Source of the DNA: Dreissena polymorpha
Taxonomy: Eukaryota > Mollusca > Bivalvia > Myida > Dreissenidae
DNA: 64,000 bases
Direction: 5' to 3'
Assembly: GCF_020536995.1 (NCBI RefSeq)
Contig: NC_068355.1
Location: forward strand, 620,001 to 684,000
Within the stretch, counting starts at the first letter, position 1; each line of letters begins with the position of its first letter. Shown here piece after piece: positions 11,347 to 25,854 of this stretch. Below the pieces are notes generated by a model. The model was not told the DNA's origin. It did not search any database and saw nothing but the letters and a program-made list of their open reading frames with translations. Position numbers and translations under genes: made by a program.

Positions 11347-14322
11347 TTTTTAGATGGTCGCTTTAGCGACCGTCTAAAGTGCTGAATGTGAAATTCAGGT
11401 CGATACGGCCTAGGTATGATTAACCCAATACCCGCTTGCGTATTTGCGCAAGAAAGAGTTGTATAATTTATGCAAGAGGTTTGAGTTCTCCAATTATGTG
11501 TATTCACAAATGGAAACATTATATTAATATCGTGTTACATTCAATATTTTCGAACGGTGTTTTATAGAAAAGAATAAATAAACAATGATCGTATTGTACG
11601 TGTCGCGGAGGAGATTGTTTATGAATGATTAAAATAGTCCACTTTCTGCTGCGTGTGCGTGACGTATTATTTTCGCTCAGCTCATTCATAAATCTGAGGC
11701 TGGCGATAAATAAAGGGGAGTCCGTGTGAGAATAACGCAATAGTATAAGGTTACGCTTGTTTATATTCACAGGTCTCAATTAATAATACGTTGACCACGA
11801 GTTCAACAATTATTACAGGGATACGATAGACAACATAAAAAAATGTTTCATTATCGCTGAAACTGTTAAAAAACATTTAAATATAACAATAATATTCTCT
11901 AAAAAATGTAGTCTTGCTGTTTTGAAATAAGGTTTGGAATTTTGTTTTCTAAATAACTTAATTCAAAACAAAAGTTTAATTATAGTGTTTTTTACTTGTT
12001 AGTCGCATAATTACCGCATTATAATGTGTGTTTTAATAGGCAAACCATACATTAGTAAAATTCAATCTGCCTTCGCACATAGAAGGAATGGGTCAATTAG
12101 GTGCTGCGTTTCCTTTGCTTACTTCAGTTAGAGGTCAATTATTTACGTAATAGCAATCACAAGGCTCCGGCTTCAAATGAATTGCGGAGCGTTCTTACAT
12201 AATAAAAGTCGTAGTCGCATGGTATTTGCGTTTTGCGTCCTATTTGGTCACGTGGTTCTTTTTCGCGGGTGTTTTGGCATTCATGATATGAGGCTATTAA
12301 TAGATGCGCCTGTCGATAAACAAAGGAAAGTTTACGGGTTATAACAACGCAATAGGTTACGCTCTCGCATACAACTCAATGACGTAGTACAGGTCGTAAA
12401 TTGAGAGATTCGGGAAAAAGTTGACGATTATTTATATTCTCAATTTATAAAACGTTGAACATAAGTTCAACAATAACTTCAGCGATACGATAGACAAAAA
12501 AAGTTTCATAATTGCTAAACCCGAATATAACAAACAATTTATAATAATAATACGAATGCAATAGTAGAAGGTTAGTAGAAGGTTAAGCTTGTTTATATTC
12601 ACAGTTCTCAATACATAGACAGTTGGATATGAGTTCATCAATTACTACAGGCATACTATAGGCAACCTCGAAAATGCTTTTTAATCGCTAAAACCGAAAA
12701 CAACTTAATATATTATATTAAATATATTTATAACAATAAATGTCTTTTTAAAATGTAGTCGGTGTATACGCTGACTTTGAAATAAAGTTAGCAATTTACT
12801 TTTCTTAATAATTAAATACAATTCAACAAAAGTTAAACTATTGTGTTGTGTTTTCCACTTGTAGGCTGCATATTCACCGCATGAAATTTGTGTTAGCATT
12901 GTCAAACCACACATTAGTGTGAGTAAATAAAAAATATACTACGGGAGAGCACTTCATATGTGTCCTCATATGCCTTGTTATGAGTATCTTTCTTCACTAT
13001 CGAAATATATCGTATGTTTATATTTGATTTAAACGCAGTTTTCTTTCGACACATTTTAATCACACGTCAATAGCGCCGTCATGCGAAAATGGGTCTTATG
13101 CGTCTCGGCAAGCGTTTGTTAAACCCAACATGTGCTTTTGCGCAGTCAGGCCATAGACGATGCTGTTCGCTTTAAAATCACTCAATATGTAATGTTTCTC
13201 CTTACCAGATGGAGGGATAGCTGAGTGGGCTATTTATATGATGGGCGCATATGGAATAAGACCCATTTTCGCATGACGAGGGTCATTACAAATCTCATTG
13301 CGAATTGAAAATGCCACATTTAAGAACAATGCTTTTTTATACAAAATTGAATTGAAAATAGCAAACTTGTTAATAATGGCAGCCTATCCGCACATTAAGG
13401 AATGATTTCCAGACGTGCTAACCAAGTACGGCAAACATTGTGGTATGATAATTAAACGATTTTCTCTTATCGTGACACTATACTATTTCGCTAATGATTG
13501 TTTTCTCATCTTTGAGGCGAAAGTGAAATTCTGCGAGATGGATTGTAACGCGTAATTGTAACAGGGCCACAATTTGTGTCGTTTGAGCATACAGAGAGTA
13601 GTCCGGAATTCCTTACACTGAACAGTGCTACATCCTTTGAATTGAGCACATACGCAGTGATGTAGCAAAAATTCAGAGGTTGTATCTCGAATCAGCTTAT
13701 TAAATATTCGAAAATATTCATGCGTGTCTGTTGGCGTTATGTAAAAGTCACTAAGATGAAAACTGAAACAGCTACGCCTAAAAGCGCATTAGTGCTCTAT
13801 ACCTATGTTTATGTTAGCGTTGTTGACACCGTGTGAACTGCTCGGGTAAAGCATAAACAGCAATGTTTATATACTTTTATTCCTCCATATACAAGGTACG
13901 AAGATTATTGTATATTTTGAATTTGTATATGGTGTCAAAAATCAAAAGTTTTGTACACGGAACTTTCATTATGAATTTATATTCTTGGTGAGATAGTCAT
14001 TTGATATTAGAAAAAAATATTCCTTTAATATGATGGTGACTGCAAATTTTCTTTATATTAAGTTATCATTACCATTTTCATCATACTTTCTATGCTTTCA
14101 GAACTTCCAAAAAACATGTTGTTTTTATTTTGTCTTAGTTATCTCTATGAAATAATAAGGATGATAAAAAGTGCACACAAAACTCGACCCGTGCGCTATG
14201 ACACACACTTTATAAAGTTGAATGGCGTGTGTTCATTTCAAACTTGCGATTGATTTTCAAAAATGAATTGCGTGTTAAATTATGAAATAGCGAACATCTT
14301 CAGTGCCTTCAGCGCTTTGATT
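11347..14322 (+). repeat. Left arm of a 17.6-kb inverted repeat
   Basis: This 2976-bp stretch is the reverse complement of 25855-28922 at roughly 96% identity in the part I compared (about 420 bases). Its outer end is a 30-bp near-perfect palindrome (11350-11379) built on GGTCGCTTTAGCGACC. It contains three diverged copies of a roughly 130-150 bp subrepeat (about 11735-11870, 12350-12530 and 12555-12705) and a 200-bp MITE (13078-13277). Compared with the right arm it lacks about 100 bp. No target duplication is obvious at either end, so I cannot tell whether the arms are two insertions of one mobile repeat or an inverted segmental duplication. Confidence 0.92.
13078..13277 (+). mobile_element. 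200-bp MITE with terminal inverted repeats
   Basis: Begins GTCATGCGAAAATGGGTCTT and ends with its inverse complement (AAGACCCATTTTCGCATGAC). The same element sits at the matching place in the other arm (26887-27086), so it was there before the arms diverged or was copied with them. No convincing target duplication is seen. It is far too short to code for its own transposase. Confidence 0.75.
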
Positions 14323-14360
14323 TCTATTTGCAGAGAAAATGTGAATTGTGTATTCAATGA

Positions 14361-15621
14361 ATGCTCGACAAAGTAAAGTGTCCAGGATTTCCATATCAAG
14401 ACCAAGATGAAATTAATTTCGACGTTAAGATGAGTGATTATTACTTCGATGACGTTCTCCAATTCATAAACAACATGACAATTCAATATCAACATCTCTT
14501 AAATATCACGAACATGAATTTAAGTGAAGAAACCCTGAATGCCACATACGATTACAATGATAACTCGATGCATTATAATAACATGTGTCATTACGATATG
14601 CAGAGTCTAACAGAGCGTATTTCAGGTTATAAACCCTGTATGCATATTCTAATGCCTATAATATGTATATTTGGTATCATCGGTATAATTCTGACAATTA
14701 TTGTCATGAGTCCACCTCGACAAATAATAACCCTATTTCGCTGGCAGTGGCTGATATGCTGTTCTTAATTGTGATGATCGTGCGTATCTTCGATACGGGT
14801 TGGACATCTCTATTACCTAATAATAATGACATACGGGAACAGTTTGATAAACGTTTTCCTCTTAGCCTCTGTTTGGCTGACCGTTATGTTAACAGTTAAA
14901 CGATATAATGCCGTTTGTCATCCTCTGCGAGCAATAACACTGTGTACCGTTGTACGTGCTAGGATTATCATTATATGCATCATCTCGATTGCAACTCTGA
15001 ATCATATCGTGGAAATATTTAGATACGAAATTCAGTTTAACTGGAATCCTTGCGTACAAAAGGAGGTGCCTGCAATAGTTATGACAAAGGTAGGGCTAAA
15101 TCAAGAGTTTCGAAAAGTTTACAGCTGGATGAACTTTTTTTTTCGCAATTGCGCCAATTACCTTGGTTGTTGTTTTAAACATATTACTGATTCTAGAAAT
15201 CCACCGTTCAACAAGTATTTGCGCTACCAGTTGGCGAACGACTCTAATGTACTAACCATCATCTCGTGTGAAGAACGGAGAATTACTGTGATGCTTATTT
15301 TGGTTGTCATTGTGTCCGGTGTGTGTCAAGGACCATACTTTTGTCTACGTATTTATAAGGAACTCTTTCCAAACGTTATCTTTCCGCACTTCAATACGGT
15401 GACATATGTTACCATATTGTTTTTAGTGCTAAGGTCTTCTTTTAACATTCATTATATACTGTTGGTTCAGCGAAAAGTTTCGGAACACGTTCAATCGGAT
15501 TTTCTGTGTAGCAAAATGCAAGCCACGCTGGAACCCAATCTTCTTGAACAATAGTGAGCATGGAAACCGTAATAACAACCGTAATGTTTCTGCTTTCCAC
15601 ACCAAGGAAACGACGTGTTAG
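14361..15621 (+). pseudogene. Class A GPCR pseudogene, FMRFamide-receptor-like
   Basis: The seven helices of a rhodopsin-type receptor are readable, but in shifting frames. The N-terminus has four NxS/T sequons (NMT, NIT, NLS, NAT); the start could be 14361 or 14430. TM1 is at about 14640-14708. TM2 follows (SLAVADMLFLIVMI) in another frame. TM3 ends in TVKRYNAVCHPLRA, where family members usually have ERY or DRY. TM4 follows an R-A-R stretch. TM5 (AIAPITLVVVLNILLILEI) is in a third frame, TM6 is GVCQGPYFCLRIY, and TM7 runs into FIIYCWFSEKFRNTF with a stop at 15619-15621. I count about five frame changes (near 14710-14740, 14840, 15140, 15230 and 15447), one beside a nine-T run. It has no intron. 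In life such receptors sit in the plasma membrane and bind neuropeptides. It starts 39 bp inside the left inverted-repeat arm. Confidence 0.8.
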
Positions 15622-17814
15622 AACTGTGATAATGTTTACTACATGTAAGACAAGGTGCCATAGTAAAGGATTTTTTTCCAGATTTGTTCAATCATACGTA
15701 AATCATATTTGGCCAGTAACATAATATTAAAAAAAAAAGGTTACTACTTGACAAGCTTGTTTAAGTTGATGTGTCCTATTGACTGATTGATTAAACGATT
15801 GTCTAAGTTATACTAATAGGAAGGAATAGCTTTACCAATATTTTGTTTTGCTAGCATTTTACTGTTTTTACATGTTATAATTATTGCACTTTCTTATTCT
15901 GTGACTTCGCTTAGCAAATTCAGGTGTGTTATCGGTTTAATATGTATTCGTTTTTTTTGTAAATATGGCTAACATATGCAAATAAGTAATATTAAACTGT
16001 ACCAACTCCATATTAATTACTGTATATACAAATGGCAACTTTTCTGTAAAAATAGCAATTAATGTCAGCAGTGTTGGCATCAATATGGAAATGTAATGCA
16101 CTCACTATAACCCAAAAGTAATATTTATAAACGCGTTTGAAAATTACAAAGTTACTTAAATGCACTAACCTTAATGATCGTAATTATCTTTGATGTAATA
16201 GTTTAATTTTGATATACGAAAGATAAATGTGTGCTTCATTAATGTACGAAAAGGCAAGCAAAAAAAAAAATCAGAAAAAGGCGAGGATTACAATATTAAG
16301 TTTATTTTAATATTATATACTACATAAACACAAGTTTGTACTTGCTTATATATGATATTATAAGCATAGGTTTGTAATTCTAATTTTTAAAACATATCTA
16401 ATAAGTTTACAAATTTATCTATGTATGTTTATCATAGAAAACGCATCATGCAAATAATGTTTTTAGTTTTACGTTTGAAAAGAATTACAATTTATAGTAT
16501 TGTTCAACAAACCACAAAACATACTTTTGTCTTAATCATATGAATACCTCAATTACACAATATCGTTTTTATCATATTTTCATTATTTTTTTGCTTAGCG
16601 AAATAAAATACGCAGCCGATTCAACTGTTTGCAAATATTTCATTTCTGCTGATTGACTTTTTACTGTTAGGACATAGCTTCCGTAAGGAAGGATTGTTGG
16701 CGTTTAGTCTGTGTGGAACACCGGTGCATGTTGATATGTCCCTTACATAATCATTCCATTCAAGTGCCGAAAGAAAAGATAAATGGGCGTTTTCGTTTTT
16801 AAACGTTGACATTACTTACGTACATTTACTCGCGTACCCTGACAAATGGCAACTACCTTTCAGCTCAAACACATTTAACACATCTCGAGTTGCCAAAGCG
16901 ATCGCGAAACCACCGCGGTCCGCGTTTGCCACAGCGACAGATCGGGATTTGACAAATAACATGCAGCTGTATTGTATACGGACTTTTTGTACGGAAACGC
17001 AATAATCCATCGTCTTATAGTGGAATATAAAGCATTCATTCTTTATAAATTTAATCTCCGTTAGTATTATGCTCATCAACCATTGCTCAGAAGTTTCTCC
17101 CTGTTACGGCGACAGAGGATCAGCAAATACGTGACGCTGTGGAATAGGACGGCAATTGGCACGAATTAAAGAGTATTATTAGGGCACAAGTCTTGTACGG
17201 TTATATTGAAATCAATCGAATCTTTCACAATATTACACTATTTTGTTCCACGTTCACAACAATATATTTGCTTCTCCAAGTACAGTCCGAACGATCGTTT
17301 AAAAGCACTGTCTGCTTAGTATGTGTTGATGTGTTGTAATGATGTAATGATGCCTAAAAAAATTAATATAAACATATTATTATTTGCGCTTTTACGATAT
17401 TATGTTTTGTGTTTAGATATACTGATTTGCAATAATGTTTTGTATTTGCGCCTGTATAAAACATATTATGACTCATTATATCGTTGTTATTATCAAAAGC
17501 ATTATATATATATTTAATGTTTTTTTATAGAAGCTAATTATTACATTAATTATTCATGCTGCATATTGCGAAAACAAGTCATTAATGCATTTCGACAGCA
17601 TTCAACATATGTTGTTTTCTCTGATGTACTAATATACCCAGTATTCATTAACGATTTCTCGAAAGTCAGCATGTCGATTGCCTTTTGATAATACTTTTAT
17701 CAAACGTTACCTTATCCCTGCAAACAACTATTAAAACAAGTGCCTTTAATTTTATTTCATACATTCTCTCTTCTAAAACGAGCTTCACACAAATACATTA
17801 TTTTACTTTTACAG

Positions 17815-18010
17815 AATTACATGAAAAATGATTCAACATCAATAATATTTAGGCATTAAGAACAAATTGTGATATATTTAAACATAATACATTTCTTGTT
17901 GAATTCTTAAATAATTGTATGAAAAATGATTCAACATCAATACTATTTAGGCATTAAGAACAAATTGTGATATATTTAAACATAATACATTTCTTGTTGA
18001 ATTCTTAAAT
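17815..18010. repeat. 98-bp tandem duplication, two copies
   Basis: The block starting ATGAAAAATGATTCAACATC at 17821 recurs at 17919 with only a few differences, so the period is 98 bp. It is a simple recent local duplication with no coding content. Confidence 0.92.
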
Positions 18011-19022
18011 AAATTATTAAATATACCATATATTAAATATGGTATTTCACACAATGCAACATGACATTTTACGTTAAGGAAAAACGATGCGGACTAATGT
18101 GCACTTTACTTAGTTTCTCTTCAATCTTTTTCAAAAGAAGGAAATAACTTAAAACTTGCAATCGCTCGGTGTCATCGTGCCTTCGGAAGTTTTTACGCTG
18201 TTGCACTGCTCTCTAGTCACATTTGGTGATAACAATTGCTTTTTTTTTATTTTACGGTTTTTCAATTACATGTATATTGCAATTCTATGACGTTACTGTA
18301 TTTTTATAGGTGTGTGTGTTAGTTTTTAATTCTCGTTATGTTTGGCGCGCCTTTCAAATGTGTAAAATCCGACTGCTTCGTATTGAACGTTTCAACGCGT
18401 TCACAATTGCTTTCGACATGCCCACGTTAAATGTTCTATTGTAATCCAGAGATAATTTTCCAACTGCTTTACATAAAATATTAGCGGTTGTGAGCAAGTA
18501 TGTATTTATGATAATGTTGCACGAGTGACATACTCACTATACTGACTATCATATTTGATGTTATTAGTATAAAACATACACGTGTCGTGGCGTAAGCTTG
18601 TTAAAAAATTACATGAAATAATTGTCTAATGGCGACTTTAACGTAGCCATCAGCCCATTATAAGAGTGATTTTGATTTATTAAAGCTGTATGATGACGGT
18701 TGCGTCATAATGTCTTTATACAGTCAAAATATCACGTCAATACTCACGTATAATACGGCATCCTATGCTCTTATTAGCAATTAAACATAACTCGAATGTA
18801 ATTATAATGTATTTTATAATCTGCTTAAATTTCTGAAAATTAGTCTTAGTTTCGTCTTTGTTTAAATAATACGAATAACTCTTTCCGATCACAGCTATCA
18901 CACCTTACTTGTTTCAGAACACTAAAGGACAATATGATCACATTACTGAACACATTAATGCGAGATTATACGATTTTGTCAAATATTTATGAATTTATAT
19001 AAAATGTGTAAAAAAAACTTAT

Positions 19023-19041
19023 TATATATATATATATATAT
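19023..19041. repeat. (TA)n microsatellite
   Basis: Uninterrupted TA run of about 19 bases. Confidence 0.9.
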
Positions 19042-22000
19042 TTCAATATAAATTAAAATAAAAGTTAAGAAGAACATGTGTCGAAAAATGCGATTTACGC
19101 CAGATATTTAATTCTAAAATTGAAAACGGCTGTTTATTCGAATTCGCCAGCATGTATACCATACATGTACGATGTGAATCTAAACTTAGTTTAACGGTTC
19201 ATTTGAAATTCATGCAACGATATGTATTCATACGACACACGAACACTAACTCCGATCCTAATAAAAAGACGAATGCTTCGGTTATTGTAGGAAAATATGT
19301 ACGTCCCAATCGGCTCGGGGCGCTAATTTGTCTTTGCTGCATTTTATGAAATTCGGTTTTAATGTATATTTTGTCTTGCCTATTTTGTGTTACTGTAACA
19401 TATTTTATCAATATATTACATTTAAACACATATAAAAAATCGTATAATCTCGCTTTAAAGTGTTTGTGTTTTATTATGTACATCCATTTATTTACAGACA
19501 AATTCATTTGACAGCAAAAGCTTAATGTGTTTATAATGCGACAGTTTAGACCACGGAACGTATATTGACATATATATACCTCATCTAGAGTCCGTGTTTA
19601 GACGGAGTATTCATCTTTAATAAATCTGACGCCTCTAGGCGCTACTTCAAAGTAGAAAAACGAAATATAAAATATTCCTTATTTGCTTAATGTGAAAGAA
19701 TTATAAACATAAACTTTGCTAAAAAAGTATTATAAGTTTATTAGTTTCAGTTTGAAGTTGACAATATACGTTACGTTTTAGCAAGAATATGATTTCCTCA
19801 GACCATTATTTAACCATTATTCAAATACAAATTAAATATATAGCTGCATAATTATTAACTCAGAAGGAACACTATATTGTAAAAATCTTGAAGTACAACA
19901 AAAACAATCTCTTGAACAAACGGTTTCCCTGTGTTATCAAGCTACATTACCGGAAAGCATTATTTTATGATAAATATTATTTTTATTAATGTTTGCATTT
20001 GATGATTTCTCGATAAAAAAGGGCATTAACTCGGCATGGTTGTTGGTTTTGAATTCATGTTCAATACATTATAAATGGCTACAGATGCTTCACATAACAA
20101 CAACTTTACAGTAAATGACAGATGAGAAAGAACGAAACCCGAAAGTCTTATAATAGTGCAACTTCAGTATTGAAAAACTAAAAAGACGGTTAACCCAAAT
20201 CAACGCTCATAAATAAGATTTTCCATATGGAATTGACGATCTCAAACATCAATAAGCCGCGTTTATATAAAAATTACACGATGACGTCTGACAAACGGCA
20301 TGGGAGCACTCCAATATAATAATGTAGGGAAAATTTTGCAATTGCGCATAAATATCTCCACAGCAGAATATGTTTATCAAATTAATTGGCACTCGGTCAA
20401 AATTACTTATTATCTGATTAATCTCAGAAGACGCTGGTGACTGATATGTTTTATCAGCAGACATCTCAAATTTGATAAATAAGTGCTGAGGCGTAATTAC
20501 CGTTGGATTCGGAACTGAATAATTTTAAGATAAAGTTTGAAACACAAATGCCTTTGAGAAGGCGTCGTAAAGGGGCAGTGGTTTTAAGCCAAGCAACATA
20601 ATGAACGTCCCTTTTTAGGTAAAAGATGAAGGAAAGCTCAAAACATTTATAAATTATTTGATAACTTCCACCAAAATTCAAAACGCAACAAAACGTTTCA
20701 TTTAATTATTGTAGTATTAGTGTTATTATTAGTGTTAATGATAAGACATATGTATAGATTATGCCAAAATGAAATTAGCGCGTTACAAAAGCATGGTTAC
20801 AATCTTTCAGAGATTTTTTAAATGTACTAACTGATTTGACCCACTTGACCTTGACTTTTGTACTTGATATCAACTTGAGTAATATGGGGAAATGGAGTTA
20901 TGTCCTTTTTTCCATGAACAACGTTTTTTGAGCTTTGTCATTAAGCCCGGAATCTTCATCCGCTCAAAAAATAGTTTCCCATGTTCAACAATGACATGTT
21001 ATAGTATATGGTAACATCTACATACACCAGACTGACAACCCAAGAACAATAGTCTAAATACGTATGGAGTCTTCCAGGTTGTCTTAGATTTATTTTATGT
21101 TTACATGTTGTACCTGACTAAGTGTGTCTTATCGAAAAAATACATAAGCAAGTTGTGATTCGAAAATCCGCTTACAAGTTTCACGCAGATCATACAGGCT
21201 TATCAAGAACGACCCCTTGCACCATAGTATATGCCACTGAAAAGCACCACAACAGTGGAAGTTAACAGGAAGGCGCAATCTGTTCGTAAAATTGCAAAAG
21301 GTAAAACACACAATTTAACAGTTGAAAGTTTAAGGAGGAATCTAATTCGATAAACTGCTTATAGTAAAAATGGCGTTATTTTATGACATGCAATTGATAT
21401 GAAACGCAGTGGTGTTTAAATAACTTTACGTCAATAAAAGAAGAAAAAAAAGACGTTTTAGAATACATATTTAATTACAAAAAAGTAATTAAAAAAACAC
21501 TATTTACTTAATTGATTAGAAGGTTATCATTATCTTAGCTTCCCAATAAAATAAATTATCAATTATTATAATGGCACAAATGCAGAGATTATTTAAGTAG
21601 GTAAGCTTTGTTTTGTCTTTATTATCGTTGCAATTCATAAAAACAACATTTAATACATTCATATAAAATTTTAAGGATATTGGGCAGAGTAACACGTTCT
21701 CATAAACAAGACCAACATCACCACAATATTATGTATGTAAACCGTTATTTTCAAACCAGCATCGCGATTCGAAACATGTAATAACTATCCGTCTCATTGA
21801 ACTGTTCCAAACTCACAACATATATTATATTTTAAGATTTACCTGAGTATCTTATGCAAAAACTAATTTAAAATCATATTGTCAGTTTAACCATTTAATA
21901 TTTTCTTTTTGTTATCAGAGCATTAGCAATATTCCACGACTAAATACTTAAGTTGGCAACATATAATTAATAAATATATATCTTCAAAATGTCACACTTT

Positions 22001-25000
22001 AATTCGTTGACATTAGACCGTAATACAAATCAGTTCTTTGGTGTGCTGTAAGGGGAAACTGTAAATCAATTTGAAACTAATTCTATATGTTTTGTTTTGT
22101 TGTTGTTCTGTTATAAAAGTAGTGGATAAGGATACGATTTTTCACTTTGTGTTATATTAATTACTATAACAGTTTTGATGTGTTCTTTTGATGTATTAGA
22201 ACGTATAACATACATATCTTCAATGTTATTATATTTCACTATCATTAAAAAATGCACGAAATAAAAAAAAATCAGTAAAATTCTCTCGTTACCCGAGGGA
22301 TTCGGTTTATGTACAAACAATTTTCTAAGCATTTTAAATTAATTTTTTGAAAAACTGTAAATATCAGTTTAGCATTGAAGTCGCTGAAAATGATTTAAAC
22401 GGACTTTTTAAATTGCAAATATAACCGCTGTTTCGCTTCGTTGCAGAGACATTAATTATACGTAAGATTCTAAGGCAGCTTTATTGCTCATGTTATTTTA
22501 ATATTTTATTTTCTATTTGATCTTGTATTTGAAAATATCTAGCAGAAATGTGAATTATACGCTTTTGCTCGTCTTTGATGGATTAAAAACATTGTGTTTA
22601 CTTCGCACACCTCGCTCCTTTGATGCAAAAATCGGTCAAACAACTGATTGATGATTTGTTTGTGGCATTATGACTTTTTTTTTTTAATCTAGTACAGGAA
22701 AATTATATTAAAAACCTTTTGGATAATGTAAAAAGGCCCGTTTATGTAGGAACCAAATTCAAAGGATCGGATAGAATTCACGTAACTCTGAAATCGGTTT
22801 CCGAACTCATTGTGTGATTTCTTACGTTGTTTTACATTACAGACGTGCGTATAAGAAAGCCGAAACACAACACTTTCTCTTTCTGAGAACGAATCTCTCA
22901 TATTAATAAGTCACAAGTCCTGTCTCAATCAGTTTATTTCATGCTAAGTCAGGGGACTTGAATGACGTAAATGTTGAATTGATGAGCCCTTCACACGCCG
23001 AGCAGTCAAGAAACATAGCATAATAATAGACAAACCTGTCATGAAATCACGGACTTGAGCGGAGTGCATCTGCTAGTACTGTGAAAAAAAGGTTTTTATA
23101 CAAATTGTAGAGGACGCAGATGTTTTTTTCATACAATTGTTATACATGTAATGTATATTAAATAGTTGTACCATCAATGGCTTATATTGTCGTTTATTAT
23201 CTAACAAACTTGTTCTAACAGTTATTGTTTTTCCTCAATTAAATTCATAATTAAAGAGTAGCTCTGACATAGTATGCACACGTTTTCCCCAAACTTGTTT
23301 CCTGCATTAAAAACATATGCTTTAATAACACACATCAGCAGGCAATTCAAATGCTTGTTGAAAGTGACTTGTTCACATATTTTCGATTTGATCATTTTTT
23401 GAATGTTGTCACAAAATCAACCACTGTAAGATATGGGTACACTAGGCAGCAAAAACAACACTACAGACAAATACATGTGCTAGACATGTTCAACAGTGTA
23501 AGTTCATTGTTTGAATTGATAAACTATAAATCGTTACAAATGTGAAACAATGTAATAATGTATAGTGCTTCTTTTGTTGCCGTTTCATGCTTTAAGCCAT
23601 ATTACCTTCAGACTGGCTGAGAAATTACGGCAGTAACCTTTTATTTCACCAGTTAAAATCCCGCTGGGGAACTTTTTAAACTATCGTTTTTTCTTTCGGT
23701 CTTGGGCTCTCCGATTTTATTGAATCTCTCCCAAACCATAATGCCACAAAAAATGAAAAAAGTAACTTACTGTTTTGAAGCATTTGTGTGCGTTATTTTC
23801 ATAGGAGTCAAAATAAGAAACAGGCATCGAATATTTTCTTAGACTTCAACTAACTGATGTTTGAAGAATCTGTTTTCAGCGTCTTTCAAACGGAAGTTAT
23901 GAGTTAAAATATATATTTGGTGTAATAAACCACACACAAACGGACACATACACTGCCCTATATGACCCCATTACCACTTCCAGACATGTGCATTACATGA
24001 AAATTATACGTTTTATTATCAAATCAAAATATCTCGTTTCGATGTCACACGTTAAATAGTTAAACGGTACAGCTTAAGACCAGTTAATGTCATTTGTGAT
24101 TTTTGAAAATCTAGTAGTAAATTATAATTATTTTGATGGATGTTATTTTACTTAAAAAGCATGTAGTAACTTAAAGTACTTTTTCAGAATATGTATCTTC
24201 ATGACAAAAACAAAAGAATACCACTTTCAGATGTGATTTACGATTTACGATTCTTATATTTTCAATGTTTTTTTTTATCATTTATTGCTCTCCCTACATC
24301 GCCAATTTAAGCACTTTTTGTGTGCCTGATATTTACATTATATCAAGTAAGAATCTTGTAGTTATTTACGGCAATAGTTTCTTTAGTTGTTTTGGTAAGA
24401 AGAGATCACTGAATCTATAGTATAAACTACATGGGATTATTTTTTGATTTGGGATCAACGTACTTCATTGAGTTGCAAAAAACAATTCGTATTAAATAAT
24501 GCTTTCATATCGTGAAGGGTGTGGTGTATGACCAAATACAAAACCTGTTTTATGTGCTGTAATTACCATCAAAATAATCAATGAACTCCATGCAATAATA
24601 AGGCCAGACGTGGTCGTAAATCCATTATTATGATCGTGGACAACTCGTAACATCACATTTTACTGAATCATATCACATAAATAACCATGGAAAGCATGTG
24701 ATGCCACTGTCACATGATGTTTCGCATCCTGATTTGTTGTTTGTTTGTTTTTTGTTGCCAATTAATTCAAAATACATAGTGTATGTACGTAAAGAGTATA
24801 GTAAAATTTGATATGTATACGTTACCCGTGTTTAGTTTTTTGATAATTGAAATAAAACGACGAGTTTGCAAATTTCAATTTCAATCTATACACTAAGACG
24901 TATCTAAAATGAGCAAGAATACACACAACATCCTAATAAAAAAAAACATGCCTTTAAATAATAGGATAATTATTTCTTAAGTCACAATACAGCCTGATAA

Positions 25001-25854
25001 TAATTGAGTTGATTAAGTTATCTGTCATATATCAAGCACTGGGATTTGCGAGCTTTTGTTCGTTTTATAAATAATTACTGCACCATTTCAATAAACAACT
25101 CATAATATAATGGATATATAATGGATAGAGCAGACAGTGAACGCGTCCAATTTGTTAACGTCTGGCACGGAGTCAACAGCCACACGATCTGAGTATGACG
25201 AGCATTATTGAAATGTTCAGTCATTTGGACCCTTAGACTCTTGACAGTTTATGTTTAAATAAACTGTTTGTTTGTAAAATATATCTTTATTTTACTTTAA
25301 TCATAAATGCAAGTAAAACTGCGAACATGTAATATGATAGCAATTAAATAAAATGGGCAAACCTTAAAACTATTATTCTTTAGAATGATAACGTTGTGAA
25401 AATAGTATTATGTCAACCGATTATTTATGAGTATATTTAAATATAGTGAACGTTTTAGGTGAAAAAATATATTTCATATTAGAGTTCTAAATTCCTGTTA
25501 AAAAGTACTAAGTTTTATTTTGTTTAATGGTTATAAAATGGTTCTAATGGTCGAAAGTTGCAATGCCAATTTAAAATGGACCAAACAATGAACAGAATAA
25601 ACAGTTTGTCGCTGAAAGATATGTTGCAATACATATTAAATAGTAAAAACTTCATGAAAATCCAAAACCATTATGACGCGAGTCATTCCTGTTACCGTCC
25701 TCGAATGCAACACGCTTAGGGAAAATCATCAATTCCTAAGCAAGTTGAATACTAACATTAATCGCAACCCTGGAATGGAAAAAGCCAAAGTGTGGGGTCT
25801 TCAACCGGTTTAAATGCTAGCCTAACCTTACGTCCAGGGTCCATTACTTCACAC

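Larger units (their letters stand above)
15622..25854. other. Single-copy spacer of the large inverted repeat, no gene seen
   Basis: About 10 kb of AT-rich DNA between the GPCR pseudogene and the right arm. I find no convincing exon, RNA gene or known repeat family apart from a 98-bp tandem duplication (17815-18010) and a (TA)n run (19023-19041). A local GC-richer patch near 16855-16960 gives an 87-codon minus-strand frame (16816-17079) that I do not recognise. Confidence 0.5.

Noticed and set aside
13483-13668. 61-codon cysteine-bearing frame conserved with 26496-26681
   Set aside because: Both lie at mirror positions in the inverted-repeat arms, so identity is explained by the repeat. The few differences show no bias toward silent change.
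16816-17079. 87-codon minus-strand frame over a GC-richer patch
   Set aside because: No recognisable family, no splice sites and no neighbouring exons. Kept only as a note in the spacer entry.
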